A DNA stretch of 64,000 nucleotides from Cristatella mucedo. Lineage: Eukaryota > Bryozoa > Phylactolaemata > Cristatellidae. The notes under the pieces were generated by a model. The model worked only from the letters and a program-made list of their open reading frames with translations, was not told the DNA's origin and did no database searches. Location: positions 2,890,001-2,954,000 of the forward strand of contig WPIO01000005.1 in assembly GCA_009760855.2 (NCBI GenBank). The letters are read 5' to 3'. A program made the translations under genes and the position numbers. Positions 33,600-46,000 of this stretch are shown in pieces. Each line of letters starts with the position of its first letter. Within the stretch, counting starts at the first letter, position 1.

Positions 33600-36490
33600 G
33601 TAAGGGTGTAATGTAATGTAAGTGTACAAGATGTAATGTATCTCCTTCTGGAACTCCACAAAGTCATAAAGACCATGAGGGTGTTACGCAGGATAATTTT
33701 GTATAGCGCACTCACGGCCTAAGCGGCTTTCGGTAAGCATTGGGTAGCCAGCAGACTTCGTCTCACGCAACAAAGAATAAGTGGGAAGCATAGCAGAGTC
33801 AGGAGAGCAATTGAGGTAGTGAGTAGCATGGAAGTAGCAGCTCAGGACCGCTGAAAACAGTGAGCCATATTCGGCAGCAGGAGAGTAGCTGGCGTTGCCT
33901 AAGAATTGTGGTAGCGAGTTCCACAGTCTAGGACCTGCAGAGCTAAAGCTTCTGTCGCCAACGGTCTTTAAGCAGAGGAATGGAAAAGCTAATTTATTTT
34001 CACACAGGACCTGAGGGCGCGAAGAGGCTGAAATTGGTGCAGCAGTTCAGCTAGGTACGAAGGAGCCAAGTCATGGTGGGCCTTGTGGGCCAGCCTAAGA
34101 ACTTTGCTCTGTATCCGTTGCCCAACCTGCAGCCATCCTAGCTCTTTTAGCTAAGGAGACACTTGCTCAAACCGATGGCACTTGAAGACTAGCCTTGCAG
34201 CCATATTCATATCCAACTGCAGTGGCCTAATAGCTTTCTTTGGCAGCCCAGCCAAAAGGGAATTACAATAATCAAGCCGAGACAGAACTAAGGAGCTACT
34301 TAATTTTTTTACAAGCAACTGCGTGAGACAGCTCCTAATCTTGGATAAGGATCGGACGTGATGGCTAGCTGTAGAAGCAGTCTTCTGAATGAAGCTTTTA
34401 CAATTTAGGCAGCTGTCGAAAACTACACCTAAATTTCGAGCATGTGGTGATGGTCGCACAATAGCATCACCTATTAGAAGAGAAAAGCCTTTTAATCCAG
34501 CCACACGCTTAGGGTGTCCTATGAGCAGCAGTTCGTTTTTATCGTCATTTGTTTTCAGGAAGTTTTCTGACATCCAGGATTGAATATCGGCAAGGCAAGC
34601 ATTCAGTTTCTCAGTTGCCGCAGCAGATTCCGACGGTTTGAATGACAAATACAACCGAGTATCGTCAGCATAGAAGTGATATCCCATTCCATGCGCCTTA
34701 ATCACTTTTCCCAGAGGTTGTGTATAAATGGAGAACAGCAAGGGACCGAGTACACACCCTTGAGGGACTCCACATGTGGCCCTTCTCGTGTGTGAGACCT
34801 GACCCCCCCCCACGACACGGATTGAACACGATCAGACAAGTACGATTTAAACCAAGCCAGTGCTTCATCTGCCAGACCGACTGTTGTTCTCAATCGTTCA
34901 AGTAGAACCTCGCGATCAATGGTGTCAAAGGCAGCAGACCGATCTAGCAGAGCTAGGGCAGTGACATTCCCGTCGTCGTTGCCACGTAGAAATGCACTGG
35001 TGCAGCTCTCAGCTTAGCCGCGATGGGAGCCCTTGCCTTAGAGGGAGGGTCGACTAGGGCGCTTAGTACAGACCCAGCTCCTGACTCACCTAGCTCAGGT
35101 TAGAATGGAGCTTTATGCAGGCGATGCGGTTAGGAGATGGAGCGACTAATGTGGTTGTCTTAGCGGTTTCGACATGGACAGCTAGTACGAGCCCGGCTCC
35201 TGGTCTACCCGCTAAAGTTAGAATGAAGCCTGGTGCCGACGTTGCGGTCAGGATGTGCACCGACTAATAAGCTGAAGTAGAAATACCAGCTGCGCGCGAG
35301 GTCAGGAGTTGAGAGGAGGGAGAATATAATGAGACGACTGACAGAGCTGAGGGTTGCAGCTTGGTAGTCGATGCGAGACTACGCTTCAAGAGCACGAGAG
35401 GCGAACCTACGGCGACGGACAGCTAAGTGCAACTTAGACTTCGCAGTTGTGTTCTGCCGGCTACTCAGTTAGCTGCTCGTATCTTGGGGCGCTGTAGCGA
35501 CGCGCGCATAGGGTAGTTAGTTATACTCGGACTTCGGGAGTTCTCTCAGTTAACTCCGTCGGTCCGGTACACGCCGCGTAAACGCGTAGGGTAGTTATTA
35601 TAGTCGGGCTTCGGGAGTTCTCGCAGTTAACTCCGTCGGACCGATACGCGCCGCGTTAACGCACAGGGTAGTTGGTTATACTCGGGCTTCGGGGGTTCGC
35701 GAAGTTAACTCCGTCGGTCCGGTGGGCGCCGCGTAAAGCGCTTGCGCCGGCGCGTAACCACTACTAACAGGCCCACAATAAACTACTGCTTTCGGCACCC
35801 AGTTGTGGCCGCCTGTGTTTTAACCGCACTGCAGCACTGTATCCCACAGTCCACCGGTAGAGAACCGGGGGACGAGCTTCTACGCGGTTACAGAATGTCA
35901 TTGTTAACACGGAGGAGAGCAGTTTCAGTGGAGTGCTGCCTCTTGAACCCTGATTGAAATGTTTCTGACATGCCCTTATTTTTAATATATTCAACCAGCT
36001 GCTTAGAAACAATTTTGTCAAGAATCTTTGATAGAAAAGGAAGAAGGGAAACTGGGCGATAGTTTGCACGGACCTCTGTGTCTAATCCAGGCTTTTTAAG
36101 AATGGGTCTAACGATTGCCGATTTGAAGGACTTGGGGACGACCCCTTTTCCCAAAGAAGCAATACAAATCTTGGTTATGGCAGGGCTAAGTTGGTCTGCT
36201 AATGAAGACCACTGAGATGAGGGTATAGGGTCTTCAGGAGACGAGCTCTTTTTGCTAGACCTTATTAAGGTAGCCACATCGCATGCAGAAACATCGGAGA
36301 ACTTTTTAAGGAAGATCACAGGTTGTGCAACCGCGATTGCTTTAGTCGGAGGGGGCTTAACGGAGGCACGAATGTGCACAATTTTTTCAGTAAAGAAGGC
36401 TGAAAACTTTTCGGCTGAGCCCTTGATATCTGGGGAGTCAGACCTCACAGCATTTTCCAGTAAATGGTTTACTGTCTTATAAATCTGTTT
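33600..36490 (-). mobile_element. Second-family LINE (CR1/Rex-like), longest copy
   Basis: Minus-strand element from pre-RT (EKFSAFFTEKIVHIRASVKP near 36400) through RT (RANYRPVSLLPFLSKILDKI; VPQGCVLGPLLFSIYTQPLG; YHFYADDTRLYLSF catalytic box near 34660-34690) and the C-terminal region, to a tail of AATGTAATGTA repeats near 33610-33640. Interrupted by an 878-bp insertion at 35013-35890. Two long open segments (186 and 220 codons) survive with few stops, so it is moderately young, but the insertion and stops make it inactive. Confidence 0.88.
35013..35890. mobile_element. 878-bp insertion made of tandem repeats, in RT domain of LINE
   Basis: Interrupts the LINE between codons NNDIL and RAA and is flanked by CAG on both sides (35010-35012, 35891-35893). 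Ends CTTAGCCGCG and CGCGGTTA are imperfect inverted repeats. Contains two diverged units of about 115 bp (35060-35275) and about three units of about 80 bp (35508-35745: AGGGTAGTT...ACTCCGTCGG). An AATAAA lies at 35776. No coding capacity. Class unknown (solo LTR or non-autonomous DNA transposon). Confidence 0.75.
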
Positions 36491-37880
36491 AGGGTCCGAG
36501 TGGCAGGAATTCAGCTTTCGAATGAAAAAAGAAGCCCTGGTGTTTTAAGCATAAGATGATCTTCAAAGGATGACTGGCACGACACCGTTGCTCGGCGGAT
36601 CTTGAGACATTAAAATTTCCGCTTGGAACTCGTGAAATTAAACTGGTGCTCGTTGAAATACAATGGGCTGTAATATTAAGTGAAATTTGAGAGCATATTC
36701 TTGCGGATATATATTCAAAAAATAAAAATTTTCTAATAGATAACGTCGAGATCACAGGAATAAAGGCCGCTGCAAGAAATGTTATGTATTTGCCAAACAT
36801 TGACGCTGTCTTCGAGGAATTGGGTGGAATACAAGTTGCAACGAAATTTAGTGCATCGTCATCATACCGAAATCGTTGTAATTAGAGTGAGGGTTGGTGA
36901 CAATGCGTTCAATTATTTTTTTGGACAGTTGTGAGTTCTTCAACGTAGCGGTGCGAAGTATTCACTAGGGAGAATTCCACCTCCTAAGCCACCATGTTTA
37001 TGCTAAGAACTCGGTCTGCCCGTCAATGACTTCCACTAGTCGTTGTCGGAGACACTGGTCCACAGTTTTGCTCAGCTGACTATGCTGCATCTCATGCGGA
37101 GCAATACATCATACGTATGCTAGTAGCACCCACAGAGCAATGGTCAGGGTGAGAGGTTATACCTTCAAACGATCCTATCAGCATTCCCAACAGACGGGTA
37201 AGCAGCACATTCTGGCCGACCTATTTGTTAGAGGAAAGCTAAAAACCCTGCTAGACCTTCTTCGACCACTGCCTGACACAGTGGCTCAGCCTACCAGTCT
37301 TCGAGAGAAGGCAGCATTGCAGGAAGGAGGTTCGGTATGGTAGCAAGACTACCAGGCCGTCATCCGACAGTCACTTGGCTCAGTGATTTTCAGTTGGGGG
37401 ACACCATATGTACTCAATTTACGCAGACGTCAGAGTGTACCCAGGCGAGGTACTGCTGCCTGGAATAGCTTTAATGTGACTAGGGTTATCGGTTGTCAAG
37501 CCCGACCTTGGAGCCCAGATATCCGAGGCTCATACTCATCGCGTTTGGGGACCTGACGTTGGTCAGAGGAATCGTGGGTGTTTTCGCTATTGGGATCGCC
37601 CAGCATCGCATCCGGTCTTTTCAGGCGTTCGCCGACGACGTGGCCACCCACACAAGGCACTGTGAACCTTAAGCTCGAGCCTGGTTGGAGGTAAACACGC
37701 TCGCTGTTATGCCTTTTTATATTCCGAATTCCCTTGTAGCCTGTTGTTCGTAGTCCCATCCCGTGAGCTGGAGCCCTCGGCAAGCTGAGATGGATCGCGA
37801 TTGCTATTCCAGTTACTGCAGCCAAAGTCGAACTCTTGTTGTCTTGGCTGGTGCTTGTGTGTATTGCTGCTATCTTCTAG

Positions 37881-38050
37881 ATTGCTCCGGTCCGAGAATG
37901 TCCTCAACTGTGGGAAAGCGATATTGTACAGATTGTGGACAGTCCCTAACTGGGCAAGACGATGATCCTGAGGTGACCAGCAAACACAGCAAGAGCATCT
38001 GCACGTACAGAGTTATCAAAACCTCGAAATTCTGTCGAATGTGCATGCAG
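37881..38050 (+). other. Exon-like Cys-rich ORF of unknown gene
   Basis: Flanked by acceptor ctgctatcttctag and donor TGCAG|gtacat. Encodes 56 residues with CTDCGQ, a Lys-rich stretch and FCRMC, giving two CxxC pairs that could bind zinc. I do not recognise the family. It may pair with 38101-38158. Alternatively a 51-codon ORF from ATG 37898. No other exon on plus supports a gene here. Confidence 0.25.
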
Positions 38051-38100
38051 GTACATTTGAATTACTTTCTGTTCCGATTGAGTGCCTAGTGTGCTTACAG

Positions 38101-38158
38101 CAGGCGTATAAATCGTCGACGAGTGTCAGAGCAGGTGTTGGCGAAGCCTGGTCAAAAG
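38101..38158 (+). other. Possible second exon after 37881-38050
   Basis: Acceptor gtgtgcttacag, donor AAAAG|gtttga, 58 bp, open in the phase supplied by the previous candidate (encodes QAYKSSTSVRAGVGEAWSK). The intervening 50-base intron is far shorter than others in the window, which weakens the case. Confidence 0.15.
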
Positions 38159-38509
38159 GTTTGATTCTTTTAAATAGTCCAAACTTTGCTTGCATAAGTG
38201 GTCAGGGCACTGAGCAGATGTCGATTACGAGTTGTGTCTCCAGAGCATGATCTCTGGTTGGCCTTAACGCCCTCCATACAGGACCTGGAAGCATTTCGAT
38301 AGCACACCAATAGGCCTATTCCAGAGTAGTACTTGACTGTACTTGCATTTACATGCATTCAGTGCATGTTACTTTCATGTACGGACACCTAAGCTATTTG
38401 TCTGCATAAGAGCACGATTCGTACGTCAACTTGTAGTCTCACTTTACTAAGAGCAGCAGCCGTGGCTATGGTTAATAAGCAATAGATGCTAAATTCATGC
38501 TCATACATA

Positions 38510-39020
38510 CATGATTCGACTTCAAGGTTTTGTCGCTCACTTTTAGGTCCCTTCATTCTTTGGCTCCAGCCTATCAATCAGATATACTCCCTCAGCAGGC
38601 CAAGCACAGTACCAACAGCTTTTCGGAATCTGTTTATCAATACCTCGTACAAACCTCGAATCCTTAGGAGATCGTGCATTTAGTTCATGTGCTCTTAAAG
38701 CCTGGAACTCCCGACTTGCGTCAGAACATCCCCTGACTTGACCTCATTAAAAAATACACACGCACCTATTCAGGACAGCATTTAGTGGGTCCCTATGATT
38801 CGTCCTTCATGTGCTCATGTGTGCTGACACTGTGCATGCTGCCACTAACCACACTTGCATGCTGACCCTGTGCATGTCACCCCTAACCATGTTATTCATG
38901 TTGTTTATCAAGCATGATACCACTCACCATTCGATCGTGTTTCCTTTGCAGCAAATGTAAAGCGTGTAGAAAGAGATGAGTTCTCTGAGTGCGCTGAATC
39001 AAATGTATTATTACTATTCT
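38510..39020 (+). mobile_element. CR1/L2-type LINE, 3' part
   Basis: Begins near FKVLSLTFRSLHSLAPAY in a frameshifted frame and runs through the 3' UTR to GTAAAGCGTGTAGAAAG and a short ATT tail. About 500 bp. Confidence 0.85.
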
Positions 39021-39467
39021 CCTTACTCAGCTATGCTGTAAACTTTTTCAAGGATATGTAGGCTATTGGCTACAGATTGCACAAACAATGCCCCACTCGA
39101 GTGTTTAATTAGCATTCCCAAACATCAAAGACCTCACGGCTGTGTGGGCTTAAAGGTACACCATCATAGCACCACTCTACCTAATTTACACCAATGCAGC
39201 AATGTTACGATATGAATGCACCTACGAATGCATAACTATGAGAAAGCTGATGCATTGGAAACGAAACCACCCTGACCAACTTCCAGCATTGGTAACAGAT
39301 CTGCACCAGGCTACCATTTGCAATCGGATATAACATGCAATTCATGTAAGGCGAATATGGCGAATACGTCGAAACCCATTAGCTTTATTCAGATATCACA
39401 GGTACCTGAGAAATACAATGCACTCTATCACAGGGAGGATTCATGCTAAATTGGCTATGGGTCCATT

Positions 39468-39473
39468 TTTATT
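39468..39473 (-). promoter_or_regulatory. Possible polyadenylation signal of gene B
   Basis: AATAAA on the minus strand about 490 bp after the stop. A second copy lies near 39383. AATAAA is common by chance in AT-rich DNA, so this is only a position-based guess. Confidence 0.25.
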
Positions 39474-39963
39474 TTTTTAAGCGAGGCGAGCAGAAGCAAA
39501 TAAGCTAGCTATGCTCGTCTACGGTTGATAACCTCCCGCATGACGACCTGAGTCGAGAGAAAGTGTGCCGGCGAGCAACCACTCAAACGGCACGATCATG
39601 AGCCTGAGCGGCCCAGACCCCCACAATAAAGTCAACAAAATAGAAACACAATGACAAAATGCTTATAAATTACAAGTGCAAACCTGAAACCACTGCCTAA
39701 CGTCACAGAGTGACACAGGTTTGATACTGAAGATCAAGTATAAAAGATATGCTTGATACGATAGAGATAAGCCAGAGAAATCCGTAGTATGCTCACGGCT
39801 GCTGCAGCAACTGCACAGATTCGGGAGTAAGAACAATGCTCAGTGATAATTCAACATCAGCCACATATGTGAACTGAAAAAAGGTATGCTCTAAGTAGCA
39901 TCGGTTGGTCTTCATGACTGAGGTCTGCCAAGGTATAGTTCAAGCCAGAAGACTCCTTCCAGC

Positions 39964-40098
39964 TTACTCCTCCGGGCTTCTACTTGCACCTTTCTCGCGA
40001 ATGCACTTCTCGATCCCGAGAATTGGAGCTTCAAACGCAAGTGAAGCCACAAAGGCTAGGGCCAATGATATGACTAACATTCCAAGGAAGAGCGGCAC
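39964..40098 (-). CDS. Gene B terminal exon
   Basis: 135 bp including the TAA stop, acceptor aattttttag, phase 0 in. It encodes a final helix (VPLFLGMLVISLALAF), then EAPILGIEKCIREKGAS and a short acidic end. E-x-P in the last helix is usual in this family. Possible minus-strand polyadenylation signals (AATAAA) sit at 39468-39473 and near 39383. Confidence 0.9.
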   Translation of the reverse strand: MPLFLGMLVISLALAFVASLAFEAPILGIEKCIREKGASRSPEE

Positions 40099-43000
40099 CT
40101 AAAAAATTAAATGCACCATCGCAATACTGTTGGAAGTTAAAATACATCACCATAACGTATTATAGAGTCCACCAAGATTGACGGCACGCATTTTGGGAGA
40201 ACGCAACAGGCACAGATGACATCTGATAAGGCTCATTTAGGCTTCTTCAAGTAGCCTGGCGGTCAACATTAAGCTACGTGGAAGACGACTTTATTTCGTG
40301 TGCACAGACAACACTGGCAGGTAAAGACAAATATAAAGCGACTGCCACAATAAGAACCGAATATGCTACGTACGTCAAGAAGTGGTAGCACGTGGACATT
40401 GAGAGCATAATATGGCATACAACATTGGTTGGACTACCAACGAGCAGCCATTACACTAGTAGCTATTACACTAGTAGCTGAGGCGCAGAACTGCTAATAG
40501 CAAATCTTCCAAATTACTTTTATGTACGTTGAAAAGGAAGCACGCCATGTTCTTGGTCATAATATGCACAATTTCAGAATGCACAAGCACACAAAGGACA
40601 AAGCGTTGACTTGAGCAAAAGCTGGGAGTAGCAGGTAAGTTTTTAGTATTCTCTTGAATGTCGTCAAATCAGGGGATGGTCCGGATCGGGTGGTTGCCGA
40701 ACAGCTAACTTTCGGTGCAGTCGCAATCGGACGAAGAAATGCCAGCTTAGGGCGATCTTGGTCATGCAGTCATGATGTAGTCTAACGGCACTGGCCGGCA
40801 TGTTTCCTGCTGCCAGGTCAAGTAAAGATCACCGAGAGTGCTTTAACTGTCTAACTACCAATTGATATTATGTCGAACAAGTCTACTCATACGATACACC
40901 TTTCTCAGTAGAGTTCTCTTGAATGTTATAGTACGGCGATATGCGCAAGAACAGCCCTATCCCTCAGGGGAAGCCTACTAACATAGATACACAAGGGCCC
41001 ATAAGTTTCACCACATGGCCTCCAATGAGTAAGGTGGATTTATTTTACCTGTTAGAAGTTGAAACTACTCCACATTTTTGGTAAATACTAACAAAAATGT
41101 GTTAGTTTGCTATAAAGAAGCAGTGCTTTGGTCCACAACTTTTCACTCAGGGGGACCTCTGATCACCAAACCCAGGAAAACCAAGAAGTAAATGTAGTTG
41201 TTGATATGCTACACGATACTTATGCCACTTCCAGTAGCTAGTGCAGCAAACCTGTAGTGTAGTTGTCCCTTAAAACATGACCGACACTTGCTTTGATATG
41301 TTATTCATCTAATAGAAGGTGCAACATATTCTTGAAGAGCTAGCAAAGTGGAGAAATTGGACAGACTGACCTTAGCAGCAGCCATTTGTGCAGCATTAGC
41401 AGCTATGACAAAGCAAGGCCCCACTATAGATTTAGTAAAGGGCCAGCAGCAGTCTAACCACCTTGGAAAGGTTAGAAACCAAACCGAGATCGTTTGGAAG
41501 CTGAAATTTAGCGAGAAAGCTGTCCAATACAGCATTTGGACCATGTCCGTGCTAGGGACGATGAGGAGTCGAACCACATCTAGACAACCTCTTAAAACAA
41601 GAGGAAGAATGGGGTCAAGCACAGTGCCTGAAGGTCCATTTTACAGCTGCTCTGATCCCAGTTAAAAAATTCGAGCTTACCACTGGCACGATCCTCAGCA
41701 AGATGACAGTAAGGCAAAGGCTCAAACACGGGTTTATGGCAAGAGTAGAAAACAAAGCTCAGCAACTGATAAAAGTTCACAAAGAAACAAGTCTTGAGTG
41801 ACCACGACAGCTCAGACACTGGACGACCGAAGATTGAAGGCAAGTATTCTTCGCCGAAGAAAGTAAGTACACCGTTGAAGAGATATGCGCATGTCGATTC
41901 TTCATTCGACTCTGGAGTGACAAAGCACATGCTGATGCCTGCTACTCCAAAGTATGCCTCATGTATTCGGGCAATGAGGGCGAAAGAAAGCGTTGATAAA
42001 TTGAGTCCGAAGGAATGTGCACCGAAATCAGTCGGCGCCTACATCGAATAGCTGCGCCATGCCTTCATATCAAAGAACGCCATGCCAATTTAAATTAAGA
42101 GCAAATCTTGCCACTTTAGCAGATCTCGCATGGCTGAGTAGGTCAGGCTATACTGTGAGGTTCGGGTCCACATAAGTGATGGTGTGTGAGGCTTCACAGA
42201 AGGAGCTATAGGGGCACTTCACTACATTAAGGGGATGATGAAAAAGATTGGCTACCTGCGAATCCTCGACAAAGTTACTGTGCCAAGTGCATTACGACTG
42301 CTTAGCACTAATTTTATTTATCATCAGGACAGACACACTGCAAAAGTTGGGCTGAAGTTTCCCACCAGGTTTGCTAATTTCATGCCCTTGCAATGGCAGG
42401 GTCATAGCCCAGACCTTAACCCCGATTGAACATTATGGGATGTGGTTCAGCTTTGGCTGAGAGCTCTTGACAGAAATATCAGATCATTGGCCGACTTAAG
42501 GGACAAACTGCCAGAGGTTTGGCATGCTATGCCATCTGCCTCTTCACGTCGAGTCCATACAACCCCAAAAGCAGAAGTTATCACTAATCGGGAGGGGCCA
42601 CGTCCTACTTAAATTCGAGCATCTATCGTCCATGCCGTGGTGGTAATGCTACATTAATCAAGTGCTCGGCTGTTATGCTTAGTATGAAACAAATTTAACT
42701 TGCCTAGACCCTTCAGGTATATTTGTACACTGAATACAGCAATAGTTGAACAGGTGGCCAACATAGTTAGGGTGGGATCGACGAAACATATGCTGCCAGT
42801 CTAAGTATCTTTGTCAGTATCCACAATGTCGTGAGGATTAAGTGGTTGCTTACCTGCAGCGCTTATAACAGTGCATTCCAGGACTGGGCAGCTTTCGGCA
42901 TGCATTAAATAGCAGCCTTTGTGTCATTAGAAAAAAAGACAAGCTAGAAGCACGGCAAGAAGGACAAATAAGGAGGAGGTCCAATGAAGTACAACAGTCT

Positions 43001-46000
43001 GTGGCAGACCCAAGGGTAGGGCAGTGGGCATTTCCTCCTCCATACTGCTGCGCAGCAATGTATCTGCTATCTATTCCAACGACCTACATCAAATACTACA
43101 AACGGCAAAAGCAGGCCTCAATTTCACTCAACGAGCAACAGTTGAGCTTGTGCAAATAAACACCATGATTATGTGCTGCAACTTTTCATGAATTGCGGTT
43201 CCAGCCCCGTCTACATGAAAATCTTGCGTGTCTTTCCCCCTAAATTAGAATTGTGCAGGTCCTGCTCCCCCTAACAGAAAAAATCCTGGCTCCACCTCGG
43301 ATGACAGTAGTGGCCCAGGACGTCTAGAATGGAAGTGCTTGAGTAGGCAGTAGAGAAAAGATACCATCTTTTGGCAAGATGATTTGAAGTGAGTTCACCA
43401 GTATGCAATGGATTCAATAAGCAGCAAACGGAAATATTCCAGCAGCAAAAGAAATGTTGACCGCCGAGCATTGCATTTTGGAAGAACGATACGATTAAAA
43501 GGGAATCAAGCAAAATAGCTTGGGTAGTACTACCGCCTGAAAACCAATGATGTCTTTGTAGATGCAGCATCGGTGGCTGATGCCACTTGGCATTCGTCAG
43601 TGAATTCGATGTTCCAGGCCCAGCAGTTGTATAGCAGCCTGTCCAGAGAAATATGAAAACAGCCCATCACTAAATTATGTTGTTCCTGCAGTAGTTTCTT
43701 TTCTCCGACTTTCTGGTCATTGACTACCATATGGACGCAAATAGGTGTTTATGGAAGAAGGGATGCTAGTGGTAGCATAATGCCAGTTAACATATGCCAT
43801 TGAGCATGTGTGAAACAGTACTGCACTCCAACTGCAACTGGATTGCAAACGATAAGCCAAATTGAAAAGTAACCTGAGATTATTGTGATTTGCATCATAC
43901 GATAAATTCACTATGATTTTGAGCTATAAGTGCTAAGGTAAGGGGGTTTACAACAGAGGGGCTGCGTTAGTTAGCATTTACCATGTCTATAGGATTTTTA
44001 GGAAATCGCAAGACTACCACAAAATACCCAAACATGGTCATATGGCCCTAAATATTAAACAAGACAGGCAGGCAGTAATCATCTTGCTCAGATATATCAC
44101 GAGTTTTGCGGAAGTGGTGCACTTTTGCACATTAGGTATGCACCCAAGCACACTAAGATATGCTATGCCTAGCCTAGAGTCTGATACAGTTGGCATGATT
44201 TAGATATTGGCTCGAGGTCAATCTTCTCTCCAGCATGTGCCGCAGAGTAACAATTTTCGACCTACATTTGACCTAGCAGATGCGATCGTAAAAGTCTCTT
44301 TCGTGGGCATTCTAGCAAGAGAAAATTAGAGTGGCAAGGCTTTTTGTGGTGCAATAGAAAGATCACGAGAAAACACTGTGTTTTAGGACAACTGCTACAT
44401 TCTTTTTTGTACATGCATTATGCCTCATGTTTCCTATTTCCATGTTTACCACTACAGTCAAACAAACTATGTGAGACAATCCTACAGACCAATAACGGTT
44501 AAGGAGAAGACAACTGACAAAATCTATGTTAATTAACTGAACATTGGTATGCTAGAACAAGTGCTTACCGCAAATGCTCCTCCAAGATTGATCGGCTCCC
44601 TCGAGGATGAAAAATAGAGCATCATGACTGCTGGATGTATAAGGTACGTGCAGTAAGTGAGGCGGGCCAGTGGCACGAAAGGTCTCCACGACAGCAGCCT
44701 ATTCACCCAGCCTGCAGCGATTCAGAGTTTGGTTCAGTCAGTGCCAAACAATGTGTTACATGGGATGAACACATGGTATCCTATCCATTGGCAGTCTCAA
44801 AGCGCAATCGCATTTGCCGAGTCTTTTATATAGTCGATGCCCATATAGCTATGAACAGACACTACCTTCGGCACCTCTAGTGGCACAAAGAGCTGCACAG
44901 TGAGACAGGTCGCGAAGTAACACTGCAACAGAAGACTTGGTGTGATGCTGCCATACATCGGGGTAGTGTGCAAACGTCGACTGTTTCACAACTTGAGCAC
45001 ATTAATTGGTAGACCGACTGGGCAGAAGTGCACCTTTAGGTCAGCTAACATGGTGAAACTGATAGCCACAGTAAGGTTTGCAGCAACAACCTATATATCC
45101 TGCTGAACGTAAACTTTGGAGAAGAGTAGCAGCTAGAAGCAAGGAAAAAGGCAGCCAATCGTCGAGGGAGTGGGGTGATAGTAAGAGGGAGTGAGAATGA
45201 AAAAAAGAGACGTGCAAAAGCACCCAATAAAGCTGACTAGACGTGACAAGAGGCAGCTGTAATTGCACCACAGTCGTTGAGGAAGTCGGGCACGACTTGG
45301 CTATGATGGCCTTGGCAGCTAAATGATTCTTGTGCAAAAGGCATGGTTTTTAATTGACTAGGCAGGCAAATCTTTCATACGGCTTAGAGAAGGCCGGTGC
45401 CAGATTTTGGCACTGGCAGACATATTAGCGCTACATCAACGTTAAAAGCGCAATCACCGCAGATCGACCAAGTTCCGGGAGCCGGATAGGTAAGCTCATG
45501 CCCCCCAGCTTAGCTCAGCCAGGGTCCACCATGGGTAATAAAAAAAAGATTAAAATCACAGCAGGTGATGCCAACCATATCCAGCAAACATAAAAGTGGC
45601 ACACGGGCACAAGCTGGAAGACTTGTGCACCCGCCTTCGTCGATGCTGCTTACCGGCATAGCCTGTGCTGCATGCGTAGATGACCCACGCCACACCGATG
45701 GACCAAGCCAACCTAGACAGAGCATTGTATGCGGCGTTCTCTACTACAGATGCAGTTCCAGCTCGGGCGCCAAATTCGGCGTCGTACGGTGCATATATCA
45801 CCGACAAACAGCAGCCAGCGGCAACAAGCCATCCAGCGATGACGGTGAACTAAAAGGAGAAGATCACCAACATGTTGCAAGCCAACAACAAAAGCTGCAA
45901 GGTTGTAATAACAGCTTGAAGAATGCCAGGGTATGTAAGGAAGCTTGCTTGAATGGGGAACCAAATTTCAAGCAATGCTATATAACTTGTTTGCACAAAA

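Larger units (their letters stand above)
28966..39963. other. Intergenic region between gene A start and gene B end
   Basis: 11 kb with no confirmed gene. Includes GC-richer stretches, an LTR-like fragment (30116-30442), a SINE (30495-30667), a nested hAT/LTR-like composite (32172-33096), a LINE (33600-36490), an exon-like pair (37881-38158) and a LINE tail (38510-39020). The first few hundred bases above 28965 should hold the gene A promoter; no clear motif seen. Nothing recognised in 31240-32160, 33110-33590 and 39025-39960. Confidence 0.7.
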
